Notes: generated by a model from the sequence alone, not told the origin. Numbered from the stretch's first letter, positions 24,301 through 36,107 are shown. The stretch is 64,000 bases of DNA from Phoma sp. XZ068 (GCA_004835665.1 RBKR01000005.1:62001-126000); one strand, 5' to 3'. Numbers and translations: made by a program.

Positions 24301-26213
24301 TGATGTAAACGAGTCCATGTCTGAAACCGCCAAGTACACCGCTGTCTCCATGGAGGAAATGTGAGCTGTTCAAATCGTCCACCGCCGGCCCCGTGCAGTG
24401 ACAGCGGTTCCGGGATGTGGATCCAGACAAGTCTACAGATCCATTCCCATGGGACAGGTTCTTGAGCTGCGCCTCTAGCAGGGTGTCAAGACGCCATCCT
24501 ATGTCACTGGTCACGGGCTGTAACAGCTCGGGCTGCAGTGTGGTCTTCAAAAGCAATGAGCGGTCTGGTAGCGATATCAACCTGCTTTCAGAAGATGACA
24601 AGCGTTTGTAAATTGCTTTCGACCGTGTAGAAGCTGGTCCTTTGTTCGTAGCTTTCCGGTGAAGGACAGCTTGAGCAAATGCTCGATGCCTGACCCCACT
24701 CGCTATGACGGACTACGATGATTTATATTTTCGGAAGAGATGTTCGCCAGATGAGGGTATTCTGCGTACTGAGCGGTGGCAGTCCACGATTGAGAACAAT
24801 GACACTATCTGAGACCAATGGTTTGCCGGGCTCATCGTGCAATTACGGATCCGTTCGAAGCATTACCAAAAGGGTATGTTAACAGGGTTACCCACGTTCT
24901 GCTGCGTGGAACCAAGCTTGTACAACCATCGGCAGGCTGCAGGCAGCAATACCAATTCGTTCGTGTTAACTGAGCATGACAGAGTGGCCTTGTCGGTGGC
25001 GTTTGAGCGATGGAGGTAGCCGCAGGTGACCAGTAGTGCGACTCTCATATAGGTGATCGTGTGGAGTGCGGTAGCTGCTGTCGTAGCCTAGAAAGTTGTC
25101 GATCGCTTCACAACATAAGCCTCAATCCAGGTACGCTTGGCTTCCAAGTTCACCTCCTTCTACTCAATGATGTGCTGTATTCCCGTTGCAGTCGATATCA
25201 TTGCCAGCTAGTGACTCTGGATTCGTGAGAGACTGTGTCTGTCACCAGTAATCCTACTGGTTTCGCAAAGCCATTGTCCTGCTGAATCTTCTCGTCTCAG
25301 TTGGATAACCTTCAAATGTACCGAACAAAGACGGCGCGGACGAGAAACTGGAGAGTATACAGGGTTCAGGCTAGCAGAGCGTTTGATGCAGTGCTACACG
25401 AATCCTTCGACGCCATCCTGACCGCTGCACTGATCTTTGTAGTGTACTTGCTTCTCATAATAGCGTTTGATCCAATGAAAGAACTCGCTGGCTAGCCTGA
25501 CAAGCCTCCCAGTGTGCGCCATGGAGCCTCCTTGCGCACATGCACACCGGACGCTTTCTGCACCACGCTTGGTTGCGTTGATGTTAGCGCGGCGGTATAG
25601 AGCTACGCTTCGATTCATAAGAAGTATTGTAACCATCGCACGCCTTCTTTTCTGTTTCTGTTGTACTCGTAATTCTCGAACTCGAAAGCTTGGATTACTA
25701 CTCGCCTGCAGAGTCGTCATCTGTCAGTCCAAGCAGTCTATAAAATATCAGTTGATCACCTACCGACTTCCTCCGCTCAGCCAGTGAATGATCCAGACAT
25801 TTGACAGCTAAGAAAAACCAATCATCGGATCTTTTACAGAAAGAAGTTCATCGCCACTGAAGTGTTTTCGTTTGCCGAACGGGTCCAACTTCATATCCGT
25901 ACCAGCGTGGTGCCCACGCCTGATTACTACCACTGGTCTCGGTTGTGCAGGCGTTGTCAATAGCTCTCATCTCTGAACCGAGTACGTGTACTGAGGGGCT
26001 ATCGTTGTCGCACAGCTATTGACCGTTTCCAGGCGTTGCACGCGAATTGTTCTGATTGCGCTCGGCCATATCCTTGGTTGGTTGTAAAAGGTGGCTATCC
26101 CGCTCTCGTGGACACGGTACAAACGATCCGTCTGTCGACCTTGTTTGGTAGTCAGTGCCTCGTATTATCGCAGCTCATCTTACTGATACAGAAGCATTTC
26201 TGCTCCTCAAAAT
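21390..26213. other. Gene-poor 4.8-kb stretch upstream of the APSES regulator
   Basis: No frame here exceeds about 140 codons, and none shows a domain, signal peptide or convincing splice pattern. I found no transposase, reverse transcriptase or terminal repeat by eye. Base composition stays near that of the neighbours, so it is not an AT-rich RIP island. It could be the long promoter and/or 5' leader of the downstream regulator; that is inference. Confidence 0.5.
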
Positions 26214-27719
26214 ATGAACATCCAGTCTCTGCTCAACTCCCCAAGTGGCGGTGGTGAAGATCACCACACCACAGCCTCCCCACGTCTGTTGTCACCTCCA
26301 CAGCACCTAGCTCCAAGAGTCTTTCCAAAGAGACAGAAGCTCGCAAAGGATGCACCAATCTTCTGTGAAGGTACCAAAATTGTCGGCCATGTCAACTACC
26401 CACCACACGAGGCTGGGAACGACTACGAGCTTGAAGCCCGTCATCACGAGTTCCGTGTCTTCCCCCTCGGTCAGATTCACAAGCAGGGCGTGCGACACAT
26501 TCCTTATGCAAGCGACAAGAAAGATTTTCTGCACAAGACTGGCCGCGACGCCTTCGAAGGTAGGTGTAGTTAATCCACTGTGACTACTCGCGCTGACTCG
26601 GCTACAGTTTTCCAGTACACGTACAAGAGACCTGGCGAGGACAGGGAGTTTGTCGTTGTATGGGACTACAACGTAGGTCTTGTTCGCATGACGCCTTTCT
26701 TCAAGTCGTGCAGGTATTCGAAGGTTGGTCGCTACTGACAGTCGATGATATTCCCGCTGACTAGTGCAGACTGTACCGGCGAAGGCGTTGAACCAAAACT
26801 CAGGTCTGAAAGCCATCAGTTACAGTATCACCGGAGGAGCCCTGGTGTGTCAAGGTTGGTCCCGATGCCTCTTACATGGGCCAAACACTCACGCGTTATA
26901 GGCTACTGGATACCATGGCAAGCTGCCAGAGACATCGCAGCGACATTCTGCTGGGACATTCGTTGGGCACTCACGCCAGTCTTCGGGAACGACTTCCCTC
27001 AGATCTGCAGGCCTCCTCACCACCACGCCTTCGGCAAATTCGTCATCGACCCCGAGATTGTGAGTTTCTGCGTTAAAGAGACAGCTCGCTTCAAAAAGGA
27101 AGGCGCCAGATACCGACTCTTGCCGTCGAAGACGCTCTCGCCGGTCGCGGCACCACTGATACCTGTCTTGACACCGCCGACGTGGAAGCAAGATGCCCGC
27201 CCTGGAGATCTCGAGAGCGGATATGGTAGCGATGTCAACCGAAACGTCCATTGCAGCCTCTCACCCCAGGTGTCTCCACGAAGTCAGTATAGCCTTCGTC
27301 AGTTCACTCCAACCAACGGAGCAGAGTCGCCTACCTTGCCCAACACGTCGTATTCCTCAGCTTTTCATTCGCCAAACGTTCAATACGCACTCGAACCACT
27401 TCTACCGCCGACGTCGATCTCCAGCGTACACTACAGCGAAACTTTGAGAACAAAGCGGACGCACTCGAAGGTAACGCACCGCGACAGCGACAATGATGTT
27501 GCAAAGGTCGATACTCCACAGGCGGAGGGACCAGATGCTGTTCGTGACGCATATGAATATGTGTCTCACTCCCCTCGTACTGTCGAAGCGGCCGAGGTTT
27601 TGATGTCGCTGAGTGTAGTGGCACGCAGTGCAGCAGCGTTGCCAGATCGCAAGCGCACTCGCCGTGGCTCCAAGGCACCTTCCTCCTGCCGGGAAACAAC
27701 ACACGTCAGCAACAAATAA
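26214..27719 (+). CDS. APSES/KilA-N-type transcription regulator, Xbp1-like
   Basis: Exons 26214-26559, 26608-26723, 26770-26854, 26902-27719; every junction is GT..AG and in phase, giving 454 residues. The N-terminus MNIQSLLNSPSGGG and the KRQKLAKDAP segment match the Xbp1-like family of filamentous ascomycetes. The DNA-binding domain spans roughly residues 55-235: RHIPYASDKKDFLHKTGRDAF, then FQYTYKRPGE, VVVWDYNVGLVRMTPFFKSC, ITGGALVCQGYWIPWQAARD and ATFCWDIRWALTPVFGNDF. The C-terminal half is Ser/Thr/Pro-rich with no clear domain and ends in a basic patch (PDRKRTRRGSKAP) that may be a nuclear signal. Family members repress growth genes under stress or control development. The target genes here are unknown. 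Confidence 0.85.
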
Positions 27720-28426
27720 ACCAAGACGTTCCTTCTCCCGTTACGCAACGCACATGTACCTTCAGTCAGCGACGCCAGCAACACTGATCTTCCCGTGAGG
27801 CGTCCACCTTTTGTTTCCTTTCGACTCACAACGCGACCAACACAAACCTGACACGTTGATATCTCCTCAAAATCCCTTAGCAGTTCTTCCTCCCGTCCCT
27901 AAGGTCGTTCGTCCTTCCAACGCCCAGTGTTGGTCCACTCGTTCGGCAGCGTCAACTATCGACACAATTGTTCGCCAGCATCCACCTCCGGTCCAGATGT
28001 GCTTCAATGCCCAGGACCGTCCCGCTCGTTCTTCAGCTCGCATCATCGTAGGTTCACTTGCTTCAGCACGCATCGTTGGTACACTCGTCTTGCATACATC
28101 GTTGGAACACTCATTTTGCGCACATCGTTAGCACACTCGCTTCAGCTCGCATTGTAGGTCCACTCGTTTCCGCGCGCATCGTCGGTACACTGTTCACTTT
28201 CGGCGATATTATTTCTACATTTACCACGGCATTTTGAAAAGCACCATGTAGCCCACCTCTTTGTATACCCCTCGTTCCGCGTAGATAGATGGAGTCTTCA
28301 CTGACGACTTTGGAAATATGATTGATCATGAGCAGAACATGCTTGCTATTATATTCATCCTACTAAACCCTACCCATTCTCCAAACTGACCGCACAACCA
28401 AGCCCCTGTCAACGCATACTTCTAGC
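27720..28426. other. Intergenic between convergent genes, with a degenerate repeat
   Basis: It contains the 3' flanks of the APSES gene and of the glutathione transferase gene. A degenerate tandem repeat lies inside (see separate entry). No gene seen. Confidence 0.55.
28032..28195. repeat. Degenerate tandem repeat, about 27-bp unit, six copies
   Basis: Six successive units share the pattern TCAGC.CGCATCGT.GGTAC followed by ACTCGT, with 25-30 bp spacing. Copies start near 28032, 28062, 28089, 28116, 28141 and 28168. Differences are mostly point changes, so the array is old. Confidence 0.7.
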
Positions 28427-29183
28427 CTACTTAGCCGCAACCTTCAAACCCTCAATCCTCTTCTTCGTCGCAGAAAGTACATCCGCCTCATTCCAGATAT
28501 ACGTCACACTCTCCTGCTCAATAACCTTCTTCGCCCACCTATCAAAGTTGGGCAACTTGGCAAACGTCTCCAGCAGCGAACCCGGCAGTAACCCCGCCTT
28601 ACTAAACGAGTAAATCCTCAACACAAACGGCGCAACCAAGGCCTCCGCAAGCGTAAGCTTCTCGCTCCCACCGAAGAAGGGCGCCGCGTCGGCGAGCAAC
28701 GGCTCAATCTCTTTACCCACCTTGTCGGTGAATTCAGCGACCAGCTCGTCCTTTTTCGCAGAGTCGTCGCTGCGCACGATTTGGAACCAGTATGACCCGA
28801 CTTTGTCGAACCAGGTGTCGACGAAGAAGTTGATGCGGGCGCGTGTTAGGGCGCCGGCGGGGGAGTTGGATGCGGGGACGAGGTGGGAGGGGTGGGCGTC
28901 TGCGAGGAAGCGGGCTACGACGCCGGATTCGGTGATGATTTGGTCGTTGTATTTGATTGCGGGGACGAGACCGCGCTGGGTCGTGTTAGTTATGTGGTGT
29001 GTGTGGTGGAGGGGATGTGGGGTTGCGTACGGGGTTTACTTCAAGGTACCATGGTTCGCGCGGGGTGTCGAGGTCGATGATGACTTCTTCGTAGGGCAGG
29101 CCAAGCTCCTTGATCACAATGTGTGCGCGGTGAGCCCAGGGGCAGCGGTGGTTGGTGTAGAGAGTGATCTTGTCGCCGGCCAT
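28427..29183 (-). CDS. Glutathione S-transferase, omega-like
   Basis: Exons 29183-29031 (51 codons) and 28975-28427, separated by a 55-nt intron with a GTACGC donor and CCCAG acceptor, giving 233 residues. The thioredoxin-fold N-terminal domain has NHRCPWAHRAHI: the CPWA box with an active-site Cys near residue 14, as in omega-class enzymes. It is followed by the glutathione-site segment ITESGVVARFLAD. The all-helical C-terminal domain is complete. Omega enzymes act on glutathione conjugates by thiol transfer or reduce dehydroascorbate-like substrates, usually in the cytosol. No signal peptide. Confidence 0.88.
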
Positions 29184-29834
29184 GTTGAATTACTGAGATG
29201 ATGTCGTGTGCGAGTCAGAAAGCTCTCAGGGTCTGGTGAGAAATGACTAGCGATGATGAAGCTGCTACTTGTTGGATCAGTCACTCAAATGTGTAGGATT
29301 GTAGGATATTAAGTATGCGCAGTGTACAGATGTTGATTGTAAATAACACGGATGCCCCACGTCGGACCGCGTCTAGCTTAGAAATCAGTATATTGCATCA
29401 GTGTACGCGGAGATGGCATGCTTAATGCAGTGGGGTAGCGCCGAGCTCCGAACATATTCGCCCGTTTAGGGCCGTCTACAGCTGCTTCTTTAACAAGCTG
29501 GTCAAGTGTGCTTTGAAGCTCCCATCCACAGATGCTCGCAACTTGAGCCCTCCTTGAGTCCTCGACCATGCTGGAGCTGTTGCTTGGGTATCCCGTTTCT
29601 TCCTGCGCAAGATACTGGCAAGTTCGGTGCGGGGAAGAGCAGTGGCTGCATGTAGGCATGCTCTGCAGAAGACGGCTTAGATGTGCTCATGGGTGATGAT
29701 GCAGTGAGCATGGCCGCCGTCTTACTCCCTCCGCAAAGCCAACCGGCTTCCTCACCGTTTGCGATGCCAGCCCCAAACGCATTACGCGTAGGCGTGTGGA
29801 TTTGGTGTGTTACGTGTTGTGTGTGAGGAGCTGT
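29184..29834. other. Intergenic, no gene seen
   Basis: Lies between the start of the transferase gene and the 3' end of the Snu23 gene. No supported feature. Confidence 0.45.
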
Positions 29835-30479
29835 TCAAGCAATGACGCCGTCGCCGTCGACCTTCCACTCCATAGCGTTGCTGTCGCCCTTGTTCTTCGC
29901 CCTGCGCTTCTCATTGCGCTTCCGTCTGCGCTCCTCGGCCTCCTGGTCCATCTTCTCCCTGCCCAGCGCCAGCCGTGCATCAATGTCAATGACCTCGTTC
30001 TTTGCAGCCTCGTCTCTCTTCCTCTTCAAGTACCGCAGACGGTCGCGCACCTCGTCCAGCGTAGCGCGCCGCACTTCGCCCGACTGCCCCGTTGCCACCA
30101 AATGCTGCTTGCTGTTCAAATGCTCAATGTACTGGATGTTGTCCTTGAACGTGAGATCGCAGGCCTGACAGTATGCACCTGCGCCGCGCCCGCGCTTGCC
30201 AACCGCCGCCGCCGCCGCTGTGAGCGTCTGCTTGCCGACCATCTTGCTCCAGTCGATACGCTCAGATCGCGCTTCGGTGTGCCGCAGATCCTCAGGCGTC
30301 GATGCGCGGCGCCTGTAGGTCTTGCCGGCGGCCTTGGCTTCATAGCGCTCCTTTGCTTCTTCGCGGTCTTTGGCCTCGCGGTCCTTCGCCTTCTTGGCCA
30401 TCTCTTCGCGGTCCCATGTTTTCCTGAAGTCGGTATCTCCGCCGCCGGTCGTGCCGTATGCGCCTGCTTTGCCGCTCAT
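29835..30479 (-). CDS. SNU23: U4/U6.U5 tri-snRNP zinc-finger protein Snu23
   Basis: Single exon, 214 residues. The ATG at 30479 (MSGKAGAYGTT) is preferred over the upstream in-frame ATG because the protein start matches the family. DFRKTWDREEMAKKAKDRE and the Lys/Glu-rich helix are followed by a matrin-type C2H2 finger, CQACDLTFKDNIQYIEHLNS then KQH, at about residues 105-135. Next come VRDRLRYLKRKRDE and a highly charged tail. This is the order and size of Snu23/ZMAT2, a component of the pre-catalytic spliceosome that leaves on activation. Its promoter is shared with the divergent gene to the right. Confidence 0.92.
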   Translation of the reverse strand: MSGKAGAYGTTGGGDTDFRKTWDREEMAKKAKDREAKDREEAKERYEAKAAGKTYRRRASTPEDLRHTEARSERIDWSKMVGKQTLTAAAAAVGKRGRGAGAYCQACDLTFKDNIQYIEHLNSKQHLVATGQSGEVRRATLDEVRDRLRYLKRKRDEAAKNEVIDIDARLALGREKMDQEAEERRRKRNEKRRAKNKGDSNAMEWKVDGDGVIA

Positions 30480-31159
30480 TGTGGCGGACGGGGGCCAGTG
30501 ACGGCGCTGTTGTGAAACGTGGAAGGGGACGGGAGTGAGGAATGGGCAGTCGGTAGTCTGAGCAATTGCGACCACGAGACTACAGGGTCGAATACGTCTA
30601 TGTCCGGTCGTGTGCGCGTGATGTTGATGTGCACTGCGCTGGCCATCAAGCTCCAAAAGTTCCTACCAAGCTATGCACGGACCCGGGCGGCAGCTGGGCA
30701 GGTATTGCCGACCAGCCCTGTAGTTTGACAACGACAATGCGGGGTAGCCGGGCGTCGACAGCATGTGTGGACAGCAACACAACAGTGCCGTTGAGATGGA
30801 CCTGAAGCATGCTTCCACTTCATCGAGTCCACCATCAAAGGCTGCTGCCATCTGCAGCGGGCCGCCGACAGCTCCCAGCATTGCCGAGGAGGTCGCATCT
30901 CCGGTGGAGCTCTGGCATCTGCCAACTCACTACGCATCACCATACGTGCCCCATCTCATAAGCTGCACAAGCTAGCCCTTCGCATCATGTCGCTCCCAAC
31001 CGTCGTCATGTAACCTGCATCTTGTCACCGCCTGTGCCTGACCACCGTCCTGCCAGCCTCGCGCCGCCAACCTGCCCTCCGTTGCCCAGCTATATAGCGC
31101 TCTCACCCACGCCGGGTCGTGATCATGCATAAGTGTCTCGTCTGAAGAGGGCTGTGACC
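30480..31159. other. Bidirectional promoter region
   Basis: 680 bp between the divergent Snu23 gene and the conserved unknown gene. No separate gene or clear TATA box seen. Confidence 0.5.
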
Positions 31160-31885
31160 ATGGATGCCGAGCCCAACTGCGCAATATGTAGCGCACCACC
31201 ACATTCCGGATGTCCCTGCGAGTCAGAGCGTCTCCAGATAGCCGTTGACCAGGCCGAGAGCAGGGCCATGGATGATCAACGCGCCCTGATACGGTTGGGC
31301 TCTCGCCAATATCATCATGGCCAGCAGACTAATATTTGCAGCGACTGGGTCATCAATAATGCGCGCCAACACATCCAATTCGCTTTCCAGCGTCTCACAA
31401 CTATCCGCCAACACGCGCAAACCGCCTACCTCAACTCCCTCCCTCACTATGACGTCTATATGCGCTTCTCCGGCGCGCCTCCAATTCACCCCATGCTCAT
31501 CCAGCAACTGCAATCGCAGATCGCCGAGGCCCACGCTGAGTTCAAGCGCGGCATTGACCTCGACTGGCGCGCCTCTGTGCTGCGCTACCCCGAAGTGCTG
31601 GACTACTTCTACAGCCTCGTTGAGCTGAGGCTACCTGGCGACGATGACAGGAGGGTCGTGGAGCCCCCGTTTGCGGCCGCAGGGTATCAGGATAGAGGCT
31701 ATATGCCTGGTGACCCAAGTAGAGTGGGCACGGATAAGGTGAAGAGGAAGAAGAGGAGGGATAGTGCAGGCGCAATGGGTCACCCAGGTGTGAACAGGCT
31801 GATGAGAGTGCCACCGCCTGAGGTGCCGTCGCCGCCTACACAACATTCTGGGTACGGCAGGATGCCTGGAGGCTACTACCAATAA
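31160..31885 (+). CDS. Conserved filamentous-fungal protein of unknown function
   Basis: The ATG at 31160 begins MDAEPNCAICSAPPHSGCPCESERL, a cysteine-rich start (C-x2-C then C-x-C) that may bind a metal. The frame is open to 31885 (241 residues). A 48-nt intron at 31294-31341 is likely: donor GTTGGG, branch-like GACTAAT, acceptor TTTGCAG. Removing it joins RALIR to DWVINNARQH and leaves 225 residues, which I think is the true product; since 48 is a multiple of three, the unspliced frame also reads through. The middle is helical (ARQHIQFAFQRL, AEAHAEFKRGID, DWRASVLRYPEVLDYFYSLV). The tail is basic and Pro-rich. No function known to me. Confidence 0.8.
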   Translation: MDAEPNCAICSAPPHSGCPCESERLQIAVDQAESRAMDDQRALIRLGSRQYHHGQQTNICSDWVINNARQHIQFAFQRLTTIRQHAQTAYLNSLPHYDVYMRFSGAPPIHPMLIQQLQSQIAEAHAEFKRGIDLDWRASVLRYPEVLDYFYSLVELRLPGDDDRRVVEPPFAAAGYQDRGYMPGDPSRVGTDKVKRKKRRDSAGAMGHPGVNRLMRVPPPEVPSPPTQHSGYGRMPGGYYQ

Positions 31886-33005
31886 GTTGGGAGTGACAGA
31901 GACACGATTTCATGATCTGCATTTGCTGGCGTCGCTTTTGGGTTGCGCCTCTTTTACTCACCTGCATTTGGTGGATGTCTCGACATGGAAGCATAGCGGG
32001 GAGTTCTACCTTGGCAAGCAGCGTTCCCTTTTCCAAAGGAGCAACACATTTGTTTAGATCAATTCCATGTGACAATACGTCAATACAACCAGGATCCCCA
32101 AGCCCGACAATCGGAGACGCATCGGATGGGCTTCGTATCTGACGCACGTGACCGGGTTAGCTGCGGGCAAACAGCATCCGAGCCTTACCGCCCTCCATTA
32201 AGAAACCACATGATTCGCATTTCTCGCTCTGCTCGCAAACTGTTGCCATTTCATTATTCCCCCAAATCGCATCGCGCAGCCACATCCCTAGTTCACGCGC
32301 TGCGCAGCTTACAAATGCATGCCTTGCTGTGAAACTCACCATACGCGTGAAGATGCCCCTCTGGGCTATCTCACTGCGTTTTCTTCCGGCAGTGATCCCC
32401 GGATCGACTGGGCCCACCGCCTTCTAGAATGCGGGATGGTCGGTGGTGGTGTCTGGTTGGATGTGCGCATGCCACTGATGATGGGATGTCGTACTGTAAC
32501 CAACGCAGTCGCAATTCTGAGTAATATCGTGAACTTTGTTGAAGTGTGGTTTGAGACGACAGACAGGTATAAATTGTGGTCAGTTGTCATGAAAAGAGCC
32601 TGCACTGCGCTTTCCCGCGACTCAAACCAAGCACAACGGTAACCAAGCGTGAAGCTTTTTCAAAGAAACAGTGATCGGTCTCGGACCTGAAGCGCCCGGA
32701 CCTTGTTCAGCCTCTCGTCCAAAGGCGGTGCACCCCGCCAAATTTTCAACGGGTCCTGTCGCCAACCTGCGCGCCCTTCGGATTGACATGACCGCGCTAA
32801 ACTACTTTGTTACTCCTAGCGTGCTCCGATCTGACTCTTTGCAAGCGCTCTTCTAAGGCAACTTGTCGCTCATCTCTACATTCACGCCTTATAACCTCCT
32901 TTTGACGATTCCTGTTTTCAGGCAGAGGGCGTGGTTTGTAATTAATTTGTTATCCTTTTGACCGAGGCAATTGCGTTGTTCTCGTTGGCCCCGAGTGTTA
33001 GCAGC
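31886..33005. other. Intergenic, promoter and leader of the homeodomain gene
   Basis: About 1.1 kb. The last 200 bp are pyrimidine-rich on the plus strand, as expected upstream of fungal start codons. No gene seen. Confidence 0.5.
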
Positions 33006-36000
33006 ATGGCTGCTCCGAACGCCGATATGACGCAGTTCTTCGACTTTGGGAATGCGGCTATGCCTGATGTGCAGCAACAGGCTTCAGACATTCAAACAAG
33101 CGAGAGGTGAGTAATCTCTTTTGATTTCATCAATCACTGTCGAGTTTGGTCAATTCCGACTATTCAACTCCACCGTTTCCAAAACGGCCCGACCTAGACA
33201 AATCTTTCAGAGCATTCGAAACATACGAAGGTATGCCTTAGTACAACGTTGACAAGTGGCAGCCAACTTCTTGAGGCTTTCTTGGAAACGGACAACATCC
33301 AAACAGAAGAGTTCAACACCGACTTTTCCAGCTGGCTACCTGGATACCAGAAGCCTGCCAACCCTTGCGAGTACTGTCGTTCAAGGTCCCTTGAGTGTTT
33401 CATCTATAACGCCAAAGGTGATGGAACATCCGGTTGCTCGCCTTGCAACAATCTTTTCCGGCCATGCAGCTTTTCGAACCCGGAATTGATGCCCTACCGA
33501 ACTCAAAGGACAGCACTAGACACGCTAGATGTTGTGGGTGAAGACGACGTTCACCAAATTGGTGGCCTTACCCGCCGAAAGCAATTGCGATCCAAAGGTC
33601 ACGTCGGGCCTATCGATGACGAGAGCGGAGATCTTGCTCCCAAAAGAGGCGCTGCTGCTGCTCGGTTCCCACGTGCAGCTGTCAAAATCTTAAAGGAGTG
33701 GATGGTCGAACATCACGATCACCCTTATCCCACTGATGAAGAGAAGGAAGTTCTCGGTCAACAGACCGGTCTGTCAACGGGTCAAATTTCGAACTGGATG
33801 GCCAACACACGGCGAAGGCAGAAGGCAAGGCCTAAGCGAAGCTCTTCCCCTAGCATTCGACCCTCGACACAAGCCCTCAACATCCCCGCGGGCAGGACTT
33901 GGGAGTCTCTGAGTAAGCAAACCCCCACCGAGTCTAATCAATCGCAAGCCTCGACGATGACTGCTGGCCGGTTCTTCAAGTTCCGAGTCAGTGACCAGCG
34001 TCGGGCAAGCGTCAACACGACAGACTTTGGTTGCGGCACTACGTTGAATGTGCCAGTTTCACAACAGCAGAATTGTTTCGGTTAACTCTCGATAGATCCC
34101 TTCGAAAGATGGAAGCACTCTCCCCCCGAAAACGAACCTGCTCCCCTGACGGCTATTGCCCAGGCTGTGGAAACCTTTGACCCGCCTGAGAACACTAGCG
34201 CTAGCAGCAGCTACCACCACCTCTCGTCCAACAAGAGCACCGACAGCTTCTCAGTTTTCAGAGCGCCTTCGCTGTCGTCCTTGGAGACTGGCTTCACGAA
34301 CATGTCTTCTGGATCTCTTGGCTCCCATAACACAGCCTACTCGCACGGATCCAGGCATTCTCTCGGTTCGATGAACAGCTTAAAGTCGAAAGAGAGGCGC
34401 AGGCGGCGACGTATTCCCACTCGAGCCCCAAAGGACGCCGAGAAGGATGTCCCCCGTATTTTCCAATGCACATTCTGTACTGATCGCTTCAAGTCGAAGT
34501 ATGATTGGTCACGGCACGAGAAGAGTCTGCATTTGTCACTCGAGAAGTGGATTTGCGCCCCGTTGGGTGAGGTCGTTACTGACACCACTACTGGCAAGAG
34601 CAAATGCGTCTACTGCGGTGAGCTCGAGCCTAGCATAGATCACCTCGCTACTCACAATCACTCGGCTTGTGAAGAGAAGGGCCTCGAGTCTCGCACATTC
34701 TATCGGAAAGATCACCTGCGGCAACACCTGCGACTGATGCACGATGTCAAGATGACCCCGAGCATGGATTCGTGGAAATCTGAGGCACAGTACATCAAGT
34801 CAAGGTGTGGATTTTGCAACATGTGGTTCGAGAAGTGGCAGGACCGAGTCGATCACCTGTCGAAAGAGTTCCGGAATGGTGCTGACATGAAGAACTGGAA
34901 AGGCTGTCGTGGTCTCGATGCCCCCGTGGCCGCACACGTTACCAATGCCATGCCCCCGTACCTCATCGCGAACGAGAGCAAGTCGCCGTTTCCGTTCTCA
35001 GCAACCAACACGAACAGCTGCAGTGTAAGATTCCAAACTGAAACATGTTCCAATGACCACCCGACGCTTACGGATGCACAGCGCATGCCCGTGATGCTCG
35101 CAAGCAGCGATATCGAGTACCTTATACCAAATAGCACCAACCTTTCGGATGCCTACCAGGGTAATGGACAGAAAGTCGGTCCTATTGTACTACAGAACAC
35201 TACATCGAAGGACTACTCATCCTCAGAGTCGCCGGACAACCACGCTAGGGCCACCTGTTGGGAAATTTTAACATTGCGCCTGGGACAATTTGCTCGCCAG
35301 CACATCGAGAAGCACGGCGCAGGTACAGTCACAGATGACATGCTCCAAAAGGAGGCTCGTATCATCCTCTATGGCGAGCCTGATGACCCGTGGCATCAGA
35401 CCGCTGCCGATAACCCGGAGTGGCTCAACCTCTTCAAGAAAGCTCATGGCATCGATCCCAGCATACAACTGCCAAGTACGTACATTTTCAAAATGAAACT
35501 TGCCGGTATGGCACTAACCTCTGCAGGTGTACACGCTCAACACGAGATTTATGAAGATCTTGGCCTAGGTTCCGCGGCTCAGCTCGACCCCAGCTTCAAC
35601 GTCAACAACGTGAACAATTTCGACATCGTGGACTTCCCCACTGGTATCCCCTCCCGCGCTCTCCAATACGAGTGCCTCCTGTCCGGCTCTATAAAAATGT
35701 ACGAACACGCACGCAACTTCTCCTCCTCGATGCACAGCGTCCCCGGCTTAACAGGCTCCACATCCGCCTCCCCAACAACCACCGCATCGCGCCGCGCTTC
35801 CGCAATGGCAATGGCGCCCATCACAGAGCGGGCCTGTAACAACTCAGACCCCATGACGCTGTCGGATATGAGCAAGGCAATGAACGACTTCCACCTACCT
35901 ACCTGGGACCAGCTACCAAGTGAATTCCAGAACCCGACGACCAGCGCGGATTTCGAGTCCACGCTACCAATGACTACGAGCGCGATGGATGTGAGTTCGA

Positions 36001-36107
36001 GCAGTGCACCAGCGACAATGGCCTGGGACGATAACGAGTTGAGCTTCGATATGGATATGGATTTGGATTTCGCCACAGAGATGGCCAACGCGGGGATGAC
36101 GCAGTGA
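33006..36107 (+). CDS. Homeodomain and C2H2 zinc-finger transcription factor with Zn2Cys6-like motif
   Basis: Proposed exons: 33006-33106, 33257-33912, 34096-35475, 35527-36107 (905 residues). An extra micro-exon around 33213-33230 is possible. From the N-terminus there is a Cys motif C-x2-C-x6-C-x12-C-x2-C-x6-C (CEYCRSRSLEC .. CSPCNNLFRPC, 33366-33475). Next is a homeodomain of about 55 residues (33662-33830) with FPRAAVKILKEWM and the recognition helix QISNWMANTRRRQK. The WKHSPPENEPAPLTAI motif follows after an intron. A C2H2 finger (FQCTFCTDRFKSKYDWSRH) lies near residue 374, with two further Cys/His clusters after it. The C-terminus is acidic (FDMDMDLDF). Intron 35476-35526 is 51 nt with a CTAAC branch site and reads through if unspliced. 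A nuclear developmental regulator is inferred. Confidence 0.85.

Noticed and set aside
25301..25495. 64-codon frame with a hydrophobic segment
   Set aside because: A single short hydrophobic run in a 4.8-kb region of chance frames; no other support.
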